DNA of 64,000 bases from Deltaproteobacteria bacterium (GTDB taxonomy: Bacteria > Desulfobacterota > Deferrimicrobia > Deferrimicrobiales > Deferrimicrobiaceae): the NCBI GenBank assembly GCA_016218975.1, contig JACRCO010000069.1, forward strand, positions 48,915 to 112,914. Direction: 5' to 3'. Below are positions 1 to 8,358 of this stretch, piece after piece. A program made the translations under genes and the position numbers. The notes under the pieces are model-generated. The model saw only the letters and a program-made list of their open reading frames with translations. It was not told the DNA's origin and made no database searches. The first letter of the stretch is position 1. Each line of letters opens with the position of its first letter.

Positions 1-559
1 CGTCGCTGTCTGTCAGAAGCAGCAGCAGGTCCGCGCCCATCAATTGTGTCACCAGCGCGGCAAGGTGATCGTTGTCGCCCAGCCGGATCTCCTCCGTCGC
101 CACCGTGTCGTTCTCGTTGACGATCGGGACGATGCCTCGGGAGAGCAGCGTCTCCATCGTGTTCTTCGCGTTCAGATACCGCTCCCTGTTTTCGAAGTCC
201 TCGTGAGTGAGGAGGAGCTGCCCTACTTTCAGCCCCCGCCGCTCGAACGCCCGCTCGTATGCTCGCATCAGGGTGGTCTGCCCCACGGCGGCGGCGGCCT
301 GCTTAAGAGCGATCGTCCTGGGGCGGTCGGCCATCCCGAGCTTCCTGCGGCCGGCGGCGATGGCGCCCGAGGTAACTACGACGACTTCCGTCCCCCGCTC
401 GTCCCGGATCCGAGCCACCTGCTCCGCAAGGGAGCGGATCGTCGCGCCCCGCAGGCCCTGCGTGGCGTCGGTCAGCGTGCCGCTGCCCAGCTTGACGATG
501 ATCCGGCGCACCTTTCTCGAAGCGAGAAACGCGCTCCTGTCCGTCGTCTCAGTCCGCAT
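1..559 (-). CDS. proB: Glutamate 5-kinase, N-terminal part (runs off left edge)
   Basis: ProB phosphorylates glutamate to gamma-glutamyl phosphate, the first step of proline synthesis in the cytoplasm. The reverse strand reads from an ATG at 557-559 and stays open to the window edge, giving about 186 residues of the amino-acid kinase domain. Visible motifs are IVKLGSGTLT near residue 21, SGAIAAGRRKLG, VNENDTVATEEIRLGDND and the LLLLTD strand, all typical of ProB. The catalytic C-terminal half and any PUA domain lie outside the window. The start overlaps the end of obgE by 11 bases, which implies translational coupling in the rplU-rpmA-obgE-proB operon, an order common in many bacteria. Confidence 0.95.
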   Translation of the reverse strand, partial: MRTETTDRSAFLASRKVRRIIVKLGSGTLTDATQGLRGATIRSLAEQVARIRDERGTEVVVVTSGAIAAGRRKLGMADRPRTIALKQAAAAVGQTTLMRAYERAFERRGLKVGQLLLTHEDFENRERYLNAKNTMETLLSRGIVPIVNENDTVATEEIRLGDNDHLAALVTQLMGADLLLLLTDSD

Positions 560-1559
560 CGCCCTTTCGTTCCTTTCTCAGCGCCGCAAGCCCGTCCAGC
601 AGCGCCGTGATGCCGCTGCCGGTGGCGGCGGAAATATAATAGGCATCCCCCTCCGGTAAATTCAACAGCTCGCGGGCTTCCTTCGCGGATTCCCCGGCGC
701 CCGTCACGTCCGTCTTGTTGAAGGCGAGAAGCGTCGGCCGCTGCGCCAGCTCCGGCCGAAATTTCTCCATCTCGTCGCGGACGATCCGATAGGCCTCCGC
801 GATTTCTTCCGCGGAACGCGCGGAGTCCAGCACGTGGACGAGAGCTTCCGTTCTCTCGGCGTGCTTCAGGAAGCGGTGGCCGAGGCCCGCCCCTTTGTGG
901 GCGCCCTCGATAAGCCCCGGCAGGTCGGCAACCACGAATTCCTCGTCCCTGTGCAGCACAACCCCAAGAACGGGAGACAGGGTGGTGAAGGGGTAATCGG
1001 CGATCTTCGGCCGCGCCCTCGAAATCCGCGATAGCAGGGTGGACTTCCCCGCGTTGGGAAGTCCCACAAGTCCGACGTTCGCTATCAGCTTGAGGGAAAG
1101 CCTGAGCTTCCGCTCCTCGCCCGGCCTGCCCGGATCCGCCCGGTCCGGCGCCTGGCGGGTCGAGGAGACGAAAACTGCGTTGCCGCGGCCTCCGCGCCCT
1201 CCCGTGGCGGCGACAAGCGTCTCACCCGGCTTCGTGAGATCGGCGATGAGATCGCCGTTCTCGTCGTCGTAGACGAGCGTGCCCGGGGGAACGGAAACGA
1301 CCAGGTCGGGGGCGTTTTTCCCGTGCATGCATTTTCCCATGCCGTGCCGGCCGCGCTTCGCCTTGAAGATTTTCCGGTACCGGAAGTCGAGCAGGGTGGA
1401 AAGGTGAGGGCTGACCTGGAGGAGAACGTTTCCGCCGTTTCCGCCGTTTCCGCCGTCGGGGCCGCCCCGCGGGACGAACTTCTCCCTGCGGAAGCTTGAG
1501 CATCCCCGGCCGCCGTCACCCGCGCGAACGGTGATGGCGGCCTCGTCGATGAAATGCAT
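549..1559 (-). CDS. obgE: Obg-family GTPase (CgtA)
   Basis: Obg is an essential GTPase that binds the 50S subunit and links ribosome assembly to growth and stringent control. The 336-residue protein has the glycine-rich Obg fold in residues 1 to about 158, including the run of GGN repeats near 36-44. The G domain follows: P-loop GLPNAGKS at 166-173, DLPGLIEGA from 212, and NKTD at 281-284. It ends soon after the G domain, so it lacks the C-terminal OCT domain of some Firmicute homologues, as is common in proteobacteria. It lies 15 bases after rpmA and overlaps proB. No strong ribosome binding site precedes the ATG. Confidence 0.97.
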   Translation of the reverse strand: MHFIDEAAITVRAGDGGRGCSSFRREKFVPRGGPDGGNGGNGGNVLLQVSPHLSTLLDFRYRKIFKAKRGRHGMGKCMHGKNAPDLVVSVPPGTLVYDDENGDLIADLTKPGETLVAATGGRGGRGNAVFVSSTRQAPDRADPGRPGEERKLRLSLKLIANVGLVGLPNAGKSTLLSRISRARPKIADYPFTTLSPVLGVVLHRDEEFVVADLPGLIEGAHKGAGLGHRFLKHAERTEALVHVLDSARSAEEIAEAYRIVRDEMEKFRPELAQRPTLLAFNKTDVTGAGESAKEARELLNLPEGDAYYISAATGSGITALLDGLAALRKERKGDAD

Positions 1560-1574
1560 GAAGGAGCAGGAGAC

Positions 1575-1832
1575 TCAGGAAAGAGCGAGGACGGACACCT
1601 TCTTGCGGTCCTTGCCGAGTCTTTCGAACCGGACCGTGCCGTCGATCAGGGCGAACAGGGTGTGGTCCCTGCCGATGCCCACGTTCTCGCCGGGGTGCAT
1701 CGGCGTTCCCCTCTGGCGGACGAGGATCGATCCCGCGGTGACGTATTGGCCGCCGCCCCGCTTCACGCCGAGCCGCTTGCTGTGGCTGTCACGCCCGTTC
1801 CGTGAGCTTCCGACACCTTTTTTATGCGCCAT
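1575..1832 (-). CDS. rpmA: 50S ribosomal protein L27
   Basis: L27 sits at the peptidyl-transferase centre of the 50S subunit, where its N-terminal tail approaches the tRNA acceptor ends. The 85-residue protein begins [16 protein letters not shown] and carries the family signature [18 protein letters not shown], followed by [17 protein letters not shown]. The length is normal. There is no N-terminal extension of the kind that is cleaved in Firmicutes. It lies 27 bases downstream of rplU and 15 bases upstream of obgE, so all three are presumably transcribed from the promoter upstream of rplU. Confidence 0.98.
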   Translation of the reverse strand: MAHKKGVGSSRNGRDSHSKRLGVKRGGGQYVTAGSILVRQRGTPMHPGENVGIGRDHTLFALIDGTVRFERLGKDRKKVSVLALS

Positions 1833-1859
1833 ATTCCCTCGACCTTCCCCCCGGGGGGA

Positions 1860-2174
1860 TCACCCCACCAGGATCTCCTGGACGGAGAGCTTGGTGAACG
1901 GCTGCCGGTGGCCCGCCTTCCGGGCGTATCCCTTGCGCCGCTTGTATTTGTAGATGACGATCTTTTTCCCCTTGCCGTCTCCAAGCGATGTGCAGACGAC
2001 CTTCGCATTGGGGACGGTGGGAGTTCCCACGACCGTTCCGCTTTCGGAAGAGACGAGCAGCACGTCCGTCAGTTCGACGGTCGCGCCGGCCTCGACCGGC
2101 AGTTTCTCCACGCTTACGATTTCGCCGGGGGAAACGCGCAGCTGCTTCCCGCCGGACCTTACCACAGCGTACAT
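1860..2174 (-). CDS. rplU: 50S ribosomal protein L21
   Basis: L21 binds 23S rRNA in the large subunit. The chosen ATG at 2172-2174 gives 104 residues beginning [18 protein letters not shown], the normal L21 N-terminus. An in-frame ATG 36 bases upstream would add 12 residues that the family lacks, and only the internal ATG has a purine-rich ribosome binding site (GGGGGTAGAGA) at good spacing. The C-terminus shows the usual [17 protein letters not shown] region. It is the first gene of the leftward rplU-rpmA-obgE-proB operon. Confidence 0.97.
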   Translation of the reverse strand: MYAVVRSGGKQLRVSPGEIVSVEKLPVEAGATVELTDVLLVSSESGTVVGTPTVPNAKVVCTSLGDGKGKKIVIYKYKRRKGYARKAGHRQPFTKLSVQEILVG

Positions 2175-2189
2175 TTCTCTACCCCCGTC

Positions 2190-2205
2190 ATTCCGCAATC
2201 GGAAT
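2190..2205 (-). other. Small inverted repeat in the rplU leader
   Basis: ATTCCG and CGGAAT form a 6-bp inverted repeat around a 4-base loop, just upstream of the L21 ribosome binding site. It would be at or near the 5' end of the transcript. It could be a minimal leader hairpin, but it is short and the AT-rich context makes chance occurrence possible. Confidence 0.3.
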
Positions 2206-2210
2206 TGCAT

Positions 2211-2239
2211 AATATAGAAGAGCCAAGTCCGCCTGTCAA
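2211..2239 (-). promoter_or_regulatory. Sigma70-type promoter of the rplU operon
   Basis: On the minus strand, a perfect -35 TTGACA (2234-2239) is followed by a 17-base spacer and -10 TATATT (2211-2216). Transcription would start near 2204, about 30 bases upstream of the L21 start codon. This is among the best promoter matches in the window, as expected for ribosomal protein genes. It is a consensus match only. Confidence 0.8.
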
Positions 2240-2307
2240 CTCCGAAAAGGCGCCGGACCGGTGGTATTATCTATATGCTGTCGATTTCTCCGGGGGAAAC
2301 GAGCTGC

Positions 2308-3303
2308 GTGTCGAGGAACGTATTGATCGTCGGAGGAGGACCGGCCGGGCTTCTGCTTGCGTACCATCTGCGCGAGCAGGGGATAGATTACAAGGTGCTG
2401 GAGCGTGGAAAGATCGCCCAGTCGTGGAGATCGATGCGGCCGGGGATGGTGCTCCTGTCCCCCGCGGTACCCGGAACCGACTGGACTTCCCTGACACTCA
2501 AGCATCCTATCTGGGCGCTTCCCAGGACCCGGAGGCCGTTTCCGTCCCGTGAGGATTTCCTTTGTTACGTGGAAGCGTTCGCCCGCGAGAACGGCCTTAA
2601 CGTTGCGGAGAACACCGCCGTCATGCGGGTGTCCGCGGAACCGGGAAAATTCATCGCATCGACAACCGGTGGGGAGGAATCCTGCCGGTTCCTCGTGCTG
2701 GCATCCGGGGCGTCGACCGAGCCGGCGTTCCCGGACGTCCCCGGGATCGGGAACAACCCGAGGGTTGTTCACTCCTGCGACTTCGTCAATTGCACCGCTT
2801 ACGCGGGCAAACGCGTGCTTGTCGTGGGAGGGGGGAACTCCGCCGCGGAAATAGCGATCGACTTGGCCGGCACGGCGACAGTCACCATGTGCACCAGGGG
2901 GCCGATCCGCTATTTCAGCGAAACGGGGAACCTTGAGGACATCCGCGGGGCTTCGGAGAGCGTGCTGAAGGAACTGTTCAAGTTCGGGATAGTCCGCCTT
3001 CGCGAGGACGATCCCGTAGTTTCCGTCTCCTACCGCAGGATCAGCTACCGGGGCGGCGACGAACGCGAGTACGACTGGATCATGTGCGCGACGGGCTACC
3101 GGCCGAAGTGCATACCGCTGTCGGGCGGTGAACTGAGGGTCGACCCCGACGGTTACCCCGCGATCTCAAACGCCGGAGAGACCAGCGTCCCGGGACTGTA
3201 CGCCTGCGGCTCGCTGGCACGCTTCAACCGGCGCTGCGCCTTCATCCACGGCTTCCGCAATTACGTGGAGAATGTGCTCTGGGACATCGCCGACCGGTTA
3301 TAG
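2308..3303 (+). CDS. FAD/NAD(P)-binding oxidoreductase (flavin monooxygenase/YpdA-like)
   Basis: A single-domain flavoprotein with two dinucleotide-binding folds. The FAD-binding motif VLIVGGGPAG lies within the first 20 residues. The NAD(P)-binding motif VLVVGGGNSAAEIA lies in the middle, and near the C-terminus there are CATGYRP and the FAD-binding GLYACGS. This is the layout of flavin monooxygenase-like, thioredoxin-reductase-like and YpdA proteins. No CxxC redox pair is visible, so thioredoxin reductase is unlikely. I prefer the GTG at 2308 (331 residues), preceded by GGGGGAAACGAG, to the ATG at 2275, which adds 11 residues and has no ribosome binding site. The end overlaps the convergent comM-like gene by 6 bases. 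The substrate is unknown. Confidence 0.75.
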   Translation: MSRNVLIVGGGPAGLLLAYHLREQGIDYKVLERGKIAQSWRSMRPGMVLLSPAVPGTDWTSLTLKHPIWALPRTRRPFPSREDFLCYVEAFARENGLNVAENTAVMRVSAEPGKFIASTTGGEESCRFLVLASGASTEPAFPDVPGIGNNPRVVHSCDFVNCTAYAGKRVLVVGGGNSAAEIAIDLAGTATVTMCTRGPIRYFSETGNLEDIRGASESVLKELFKFGIVRLREDDPVVSVSYRRISYRGGDEREYDWIMCATGYRPKCIPLSGGELRVDPDGYPAISNAGETSVPGLYACGSLARFNRRCAFIHGFRNYVENVLWDIADRL

Positions 3304-4833
3304 CGCCGGCTCCGGTTCATTGGTTCGGGCGAAGTCGGGGAGGCGGAACTGGATCGCCTCCGCGATGTGGGGCAGCGCGACCGTTTTTTCCGCGGCTATG
3401 TCGGCGATCGTCCTTCCGATCCGTGCCACCTTGCAAATAGCCCTTCCGGAGAGTCCGAAACGGTCCGCGGCGCGGGTCAGAAGCGATCTCGCTTCCGGCG
3501 AAAGGTGGGACGCCAGTTCCGGGAAGGAAGCTCTCACCTCACCGTTGGTCCGGCGGGGACGACGGGCGTACCTCCTTTCCTGGATTTTCCGGCACCGCAT
3601 CACGCGTTCACGCACCGCCGACGTCGGTTCTCCTTCACCGGAGCGGCACCAATCTGTTCCCGCCAGCGGGGGGACGGAAACCGCCAGATCTATCCGGTCA
3701 AGCAGCGGCCCCGAGAATTTCCCCGCGAATTGCGAGATCTGGTGAGGGGAACAGCGGCAGATCCGCCGGGAATGGCCGGCGTTTCCGCAGGGGCAGGGAT
3801 TGGTCGCCGCGACGAGAAGGAAGCGGCAGGGGAATCTGTAGACGTTGCCCGCCCGGGCGATGCGGATCTCTCCGGATTCGATGGGCTGCCTGAGCGCTTC
3901 CCTGGCATCGCGACGGAACTCGGAAAACTCGTCGAGGAACAGCACACCGCCGTGGGCGAACGTGATCTCGCCCGGTCGGGGGGGATTGCCGCCGCCGATA
4001 AGTCCTGCGGGCGTTACCGTGTGGTGCGGCGCGCGAAAAGGCCGCCGCGCAATGAGGCGAGGCCAGGGAGGCTCGCCGGCCGCACTGTAGACCTGCGCCG
4101 TTTCCAGCGCCTCGCCGTCCGAAAAATCCGGAAGGATGCCCGGTATCCGTTCGGCGAGCATCGTCTTGCCGCACCCCGGCGTTCCGGCGAGGAGAAGCGC
4201 ATGGCCGCCCGCCGCCGCGATCTCCAGGGCGCGCCGCGCCGTCGGCTGCCCGACGACGTCGCGCAGATCAGGTAATTCCCCTTCCGGGGGGACGGTCTCG
4301 GGCGCCGGGGAAGGGGGGCGAGAACCTCCACCCAGGACGGAGACCGCATCCCGCAGCGTTCCAGCCGCGATCACGTCGATGCCGGGGACGAGAATCGCTT
4401 CGGACGCATTGGAGGATGGGACCAGGAGCCCATCGAGGGAAAGCCGTTGCGCGAGGAGTCCCTGCGAAAGGACCCCCCGGACCGATTTGATGGATCCGTC
4501 GAGAGATAATTCCCCCGCGACGAGGTACTTGCCTATGGCTTCCGCCGGAAGCAATCCTTCAGCGCAAAGAATGGAAAGCGCGATGGGGAGGTCGAGCAGC
4601 GCGCTCTCCTTCCGCAGGTCGGCAGGCGCGAGGTTTATTGTCACCTTTCGACCGGGGAACGGGAACCCGGAGTTGCGGATGGCGGCGCGGATGCGGTCCC
4701 CGCTTTCGCGCACCGGCGTGCCGGGAAGCCCCACGATAGTGTAGGAGGGGAGGCCCTGCGAGATGTCGGTTTCCACTTCGACGGGGACGGCGTCGATTCC
4801 CATGAGCGTGGAAGCGCGGACGCGGACGAGCAT
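3298..4833 (-). CDS. comM: YifB/ComM-family Mg-chelatase-like AAA+ ATPase
   Basis: ComM is a hexameric helicase that promotes branch migration during natural transformation; many species keep the gene without known competence. The 511-residue protein has the N-terminal ChlI-like domain (MGIDAVPVEVETDISQGLP, VGLPGTPVRES). It then has an AAA+ core with Walker A GTPGCGKT near 217-224 and Walker B GGVLFLDEFSEF near 295. The C-terminal Mg-chelatase domain is also present (CPCGN zinc-site region, LLDRIDL). The length is normal. A ribosome binding site (GGAAAGGAGGGCC) precedes the ATG. It is the last leftward gene after the TonB/HEAT operon but is separated from it by 218 bases, so it may have its own promoter. 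Confidence 0.92.
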   Translation of the reverse strand: MLVRVRASTLMGIDAVPVEVETDISQGLPSYTIVGLPGTPVRESGDRIRAAIRNSGFPFPGRKVTINLAPADLRKESALLDLPIALSILCAEGLLPAEAIGKYLVAGELSLDGSIKSVRGVLSQGLLAQRLSLDGLLVPSSNASEAILVPGIDVIAAGTLRDAVSVLGGGSRPPSPAPETVPPEGELPDLRDVVGQPTARRALEIAAAGGHALLLAGTPGCGKTMLAERIPGILPDFSDGEALETAQVYSAAGEPPWPRLIARRPFRAPHHTVTPAGLIGGGNPPRPGEITFAHGGVLFLDEFSEFRRDAREALRQPIESGEIRIARAGNVYRFPCRFLLVAATNPCPCGNAGHSRRICRCSPHQISQFAGKFSGPLLDRIDLAVSVPPLAGTDWCRSGEGEPTSAVRERVMRCRKIQERRYARRPRRTNGEVRASFPELASHLSPEARSLLTRAADRFGLSGRAICKVARIGRTIADIAAEKTVALPHIAEAIQFRLPDFARTNEPEPAL

Positions 4834-5051
4834 GGCCCTCCTTTCCCTTGCCGGCGAAATCGACGATCATTAGGACAGAGCAGCAAATCCCGTACCGGGT
4901 TACCCGCAACAAGGTAATACGCCACAGGGCGCTCACGTGCCCGACATGCCTCACGGGGTACCCCCTGCGGCTTACGCGACATATTCCGGTCATTCCGGGT
5001 ACGACAGGCGGAACCGTAAGGTCGGATTTTCGAACGGGGGCGGGGAAGGGG
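4834..5051 (-). repeat. Intergenic region with a 17-mer shared with the 50.8-kb repeat
   Basis: This 218-base spacer has no convincing gene. At 4948-4964 it carries GCCTCACGGGGTACCCC, which recurs exactly at 50777-50793 and contains the palindrome GGGGTACCCC. Just upstream, GGGC and GCCC arms flank GCTCACGT, forming a small hairpin. TTACGCGA follows the 17-mer at 4972-4979 and also recurs near 51042. This may be a truncated copy of the dispersed element described at 50.8 kb. Confidence 0.5.
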
Positions 5052-6044
5052 TCAGCGTTCGAGCATGTAATAGAATCCCGAAGGCTTGACGCGGTATCCC
5101 ATTTTCTCGAGGAACGACTTGGCGAGCTCCCGGATCCCGCGGACCGGGTCGGAAAGGCAGCTCTCGAGCCGGCGCAGGGATTCGTGGTCCAGCATGAACG
5201 GCCCCCCCTTCCGCCTGGAAAGGCGGGTGACCCATTCCTGCAGTGCGAGAAAACGCACCCGCTCGTCCTGGTCGCCCAGGCCGGCATCGCTCCATTTGAC
5301 GGATTCGCCCGAGAGCAGGAGACCCCGGAACGCCTCCACGCGCAGTTCGGGATCTTTCGTCGTGTCCCATACCTGCCGGAAGAGGGACATGGCCGCGGAT
5401 GGGTCGGATTCGACGAGCCCCCGTATGGCGTAGAGTCTCACGAGGGGGTCTTCGTCCTTCACGCTCTCGATGAGAGGGATCGTCGCATCCGGCGTCCGCA
5501 GGCGCGCGAGCGCCTCGGCGCTCAATGCCCGCACCTCGGGCGAGGGGTCTCTGAAAAGCGCGGCGGTGAGATACGGAACGTACGCGAGCTTTCCCATGCG
5601 GCCCATTGCGCGGGCGCATTCCGCCCGGACGAGAGGGTTGGAATCGTTCTGGAGATGTTCCGTGAGGGCAGGTTGAGGGCCGGGAAATTTAAGCAGGCCG
5701 ATCCCTTCGGCGGCGGCCCGCCGAACCGCCGGGGATGGATCGGAAGACAGCCGGCCGAGGAACACTTTATGCGCCTCGGAATCTCCGAGGATCGCAAGGG
5801 CGCCCAGGCTTCGCTGCCGTACCCTTTCGTGCGCATCCCCCGCCGCCATCGTTCTCAGGAATGGGATCGCTTCCTTGTCGCGGCTCCACATCACCTGCTC
5901 TATCCAGGGTATCCGGTCGCAGGAATCGGCGGCCGCCCTGCAGTTCGGGGGACGAGGCAGGACTGCGGAAGCGGAATTCGCGAACAGGCAAAGAATGGCG
6001 GATGCGGCAAGCGCCGGGGCGAATTTGAAGGAGCGTCGTTTCAT
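5052..6044 (-). CDS. Secreted HEAT-repeat protein
   Basis: A 330-residue protein with a clear Sec signal peptide (MKRRSFKFAPALAASAILCLFANSASA) and then about six HEAT/PBS-lyase-type repeats, for example units ending VRRAAAEGIGLL, VRAECARAMGRMG and VRALSAEALARL. Such alpha-solenoids bind other proteins; this one should act in the periplasm. It lies 9 bases after the TonB-like gene and is probably the last member of the leftward envelope operon. No catalytic motif is visible. The specific function is unknown. Confidence 0.8.
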   Translation of the reverse strand: MKRRSFKFAPALAASAILCLFANSASAVLPRPPNCRAAADSCDRIPWIEQVMWSRDKEAIPFLRTMAAGDAHERVRQRSLGALAILGDSEAHKVFLGRLSSDPSPAVRRAAAEGIGLLKFPGPQPALTEHLQNDSNPLVRAECARAMGRMGKLAYVPYLTAALFRDPSPEVRALSAEALARLRTPDATIPLIESVKDEDPLVRLYAIRGLVESDPSAAMSLFRQVWDTTKDPELRVEAFRGLLLSGESVKWSDAGLGDQDERVRFLALQEWVTRLSRRKGGPFMLDHESLRRLESCLSDPVRGIRELAKSFLEKMGYRVKPSGFYYMLER

Positions 6045-6053
6045 ACCGTCCGC

Positions 6054-6965
6054 CTACATTTCCGGGTGGAAGACGAACGGGAAGACGACACGCACCGCCG
6101 TTCCGCGGGATTTGGGAAATTTCCAGTGCGCGATCTTTTTGACCACGGCGTCGTCCAGTGCCGGCCAGTTCACGCCGCTCTGGCGGATCTCAGGCGATTC
6201 CACCGATCCGTCCGGGCGGATGACGAACGACACGACGATCTTGCCGCTCAAGGAGGGATTTTTCAGCAATTCCCTGTTGTAGGCGTACCGGATGCCGCTT
6301 CGGTAGCTCGACACCCTGGAAGCGATGGCGCCGGTGGTCCGGTTTTCATCGTCGATCCCTCCGCTGATTTCGGCGTCCAGACCGGAATCGGTCCGGAAAA
6401 CCTGCGAGGAAAGGACGCGCGAAGCCCTCGGCGCCGTGGCCACCTGCTTCCCGATTCCGGGAGCCCTGCCGACTTTCGCCGGGTCTTCTCCTCCCGATGC
6501 GGGATTGTACGGGACAGTCTGCGCACCCTTCGATGCGACGCGGATCTCGCGGGGGATCTTTATCCCGCTTAGCGGATCGGCCCCGGCGTCACCCCCTCTT
6601 TCCCTGGCGAGCATCCTGAGGATTCCCCGTTTGGCGACCTTCTCGCGGATCGCCTCACGCGAAGGAACGGGGCTCGGCGCGGGAGGCGCCCCTCCCGGGC
6701 CGACATGCGCAGCCGGGGGCGGGGGAGGCGCCTTTTCCACCGGCAGCATGGGTATCTTCGGAAGCTCCTGCGAAGGTATCTCGGCGATGTCCACCTGCAG
6801 GAAATCCTCGGGAGTCGCCGGCCGCGATTGCCAGTATGGACTGGTCAGGAGGCCCGCGATGTGAAGAGCGACGGACAACAGGAGCCCTATGCGGAAAAAC
6901 CGCTGCTGCCTCGAATCCAACGAGCAGAAGAATCCGGCGGAATCAGGGCCGGGATCCCCGTTCAT
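6054..6965 (-). CDS. TonB-like energy transducer with AgmX/PglI-type C-terminal domain
   Basis: The 303-residue protein has a short cytoplasmic N-terminus, one membrane helix (IGLLLSVALHIAGLL), a proline-rich periplasmic linker (EKAPPPPPAAH onward) and a C-terminal domain with VSFVIRPDGSVESPEIRQSG and VVKKIAHWKFPKS. That C-terminal pattern is shared by TonB and by AgmX/GltJ-type gliding proteins. The ATG at 6963-6965 overlaps the upstream stop as ATGA, so I prefer it to an in-frame start 9 codons upstream. Such proteins normally take energy from an ExbB/ExbD-type pair, and none is visible nearby. The context (TPR proteins, TPR lipoprotein) suggests an envelope-spanning machine rather than plain iron uptake. 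Confidence 0.8.
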   Translation of the reverse strand: MNGDPGPDSAGFFCSLDSRQQRFFRIGLLLSVALHIAGLLTSPYWQSRPATPEDFLQVDIAEIPSQELPKIPMLPVEKAPPPPPAAHVGPGGAPPAPSPVPSREAIREKVAKRGILRMLARERGGDAGADPLSGIKIPREIRVASKGAQTVPYNPASGGEDPAKVGRAPGIGKQVATAPRASRVLSSQVFRTDSGLDAEISGGIDDENRTTGAIASRVSSYRSGIRYAYNRELLKNPSLSGKIVVSFVIRPDGSVESPEIRQSGVNWPALDDAVVKKIAHWKFPKSRGTAVRVVFPFVFHPEM

Positions 6966-7237
6966 TCCGGAAAATCCTCCGTGCCGCGGCATTCCCGCAG
7001 GAGGTTTTCCTTGCCATCCCGCCGGTAGCGAACGGGAAGGAGGCGGAACCTGGCCTTTGGGAGGAAAAAGAGGACGCCGGGATGTTCTGCGCTTCCCGTT
7101 ATCCTCACCTCTTCGAGACGGTGGATGTTCTTTCCGTCAGGCCTTCGCTGCGGTTTCGCGGCCTTCGGATTCTCTCCGAAAGCGAGTGAGACCGAGAGAA
7201 GGAGGATCACCGCCGCGGCTGCGATTTTTCCAGCCAT
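6962..7237 (-). CDS. Small secreted protein of unknown function
   Basis: A 91-residue protein starting at the ATG at 7235-7237 (MAGKIAAAAVILLLSVSLAFG), which looks like a signal peptide. The mature part is basic and contains LEEVRITGSAEHPGVLFFLP and ARFRLLPVRYRRD. I do not recognise a named family. It overlaps the TPR lipoprotein gene by 31 bases upstream and the TonB-like gene by an ATGA downstream, so it is very likely co-translated with them and part of the same envelope assembly. Earlier in-frame starts lie inside the lipoprotein gene and would disrupt the signal peptide. Confidence 0.65.
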   Translation of the reverse strand: MAGKIAAAAVILLLSVSLAFGENPKAAKPQRRPDGKNIHRLEEVRITGSAEHPGVLFFLPKARFRLLPVRYRRDGKENLLRECRGTEDFPE

Positions 7238-8358
7238 TCGATCCACTTGCCGACCTCGTCCTTTCTCAGGCCCCCCAAAGTAACATATCGGCGATAACAT
7301 TCCAGGGCTTCAGCCGTTCTCCCCTCGTAGATCTCGCGGAAAATGCCGAGGCCGATCCAGCCCTGCGGCATCTCCGGTTTCTCCTTCACGGCTTTTTCGA
7401 GGCTTTCGCGGGCCTCTTTCCATTTCCCCCGCTCCATGCGCACAAGCCCCGCGTTGGCGTGGATCTCCGGGAAGAAATCCGCGTCCTCCGGGTTCCGCGT
7501 GAGGATGATTTCCGCTCCGGGAAGGTTCCCCTTTCGGTATTCCATGAACGCTGCAAGGTTGGCCGCCTGCGCCGCCATTCGCCGCTGGGCGGCCGGGACG
7601 TTGTCCAACGGAGGAAGCCGGTCGGATTCCCTTTCCCATGCGAATCGGGATGCGGCGACGGGCAGCAGGCCGGCGGCTTCCGGGGACATTTCCGATGCGT
7701 AACTGCGGGCCGCCGTCACGTTTCCCTTACGGTAAGCGAGGACGGCCATGTTCCAGGGAAGGGAGGGAACGGCTGACTTTCTTGCCCGCATCGATAAAAG
7801 GAGCATGGCCGCACGGTCGGTGTCGCCAAGCTCCACCAGGGCGGCGGCCACGTTCGCCGCAAGCTCGGGAAGCATCCCGGGCGGGAGCCCCGCTCCGGCG
7901 GGCAGGACACGGTCGGCCAGCATGCGCGCGTTCCGCAGGTCCCCCCGCATTATGTAGATACCAAGGAGGTTCGCCGCGCCCGCCTCGTGCACCGGGGTGC
8001 GTTCCGCGAGCCTGCGATACCGGTCGGCCGCCGCCTCGATATCCCCTCCGAGGTGCAGCAGGACACCCTGGTGGAAGATAGCGTCCGCCTCCCAGGGGCT
8101 TCCTTCCAGCGCTATCCACAGCGGAAGCGCATCCTTCCCCGCGCCGCGCGAGATCGCCTCCTTCGTCCGTTCGATCGCCGACGCGTAGGCTTTGGCGTAT
8201 TCCTGCCGTTTCTTCGCCTCGTCGGCAGGCGCCGCGGCGGATTCCTTCCTGACTTCGCTGGGAGGCGCCGGCAGCAGGACGCCTGTCCTGGGGGCGCATG
8301 CGCAGAGGAACAGGGCGGCCGCGATAGCCGTCGCCGGGGCAGCGAGGCGTAATATCAC
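7207..8358 (-). CDS. TPR-repeat lipoprotein (GltE/AglT-like)
   Basis: From the GTG at 8356-8358 the protein has 383 residues. It begins VILRLAAPATAIAAALFLCAC, a lipoprotein signal with a lipobox cysteine, and is preceded by GAGGAG at 7-base spacing. The GTG overlaps the stop of the preceding TPR gene as GTGA. At least six TPR-like helical pairs follow (for example DAIFHQGVLLHLGGDIEAAA and ARESLEKAVKEKPEMPQGW). A longer in-frame ATG at 8484 would bury the lipobox 60 residues in and is rejected. Lipoproteins of this kind sit beside AgmX/TonB proteins in Myxococcus gliding clusters; that link is inferred from architecture. Confidence 0.78.
   Translation of the reverse strand: MILRLAAPATAIAAALFLCACAPRTGVLLPAPPSEVRKESAAAPADEAKKRQEYAKAYASAIERTKEAISRGAGKDALPLWIALEGSPWEADAIFHQGVLLHLGGDIEAAADRYRRLAERTPVHEAGAANLLGIYIMRGDLRNARMLADRVLPAGAGLPPGMLPELAANVAAALVELGDTDRAAMLLLSMRARKSAVPSLPWNMAVLAYRKGNVTAARSYASEMSPEAAGLLPVAASRFAWERESDRLPPLDNVPAAQRRMAAQAANLAAFMEYRKGNLPGAEIILTRNPEDADFFPEIHANAGLVRMERGKWKEARESLEKAVKEKPEMPQGWIGLGIFREIYEGRTAEALECYRRYVTLGGLRKDEVGKWIEWLEKSQPRR

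Noticed and set aside
4848..6572. 574-residue open frame on the plus strand
   Set aside because: It is antisense to the HEAT and TonB-like genes, has no recognisable domain and an Arg/Gly-rich shadow composition typical of GC-rich DNA.
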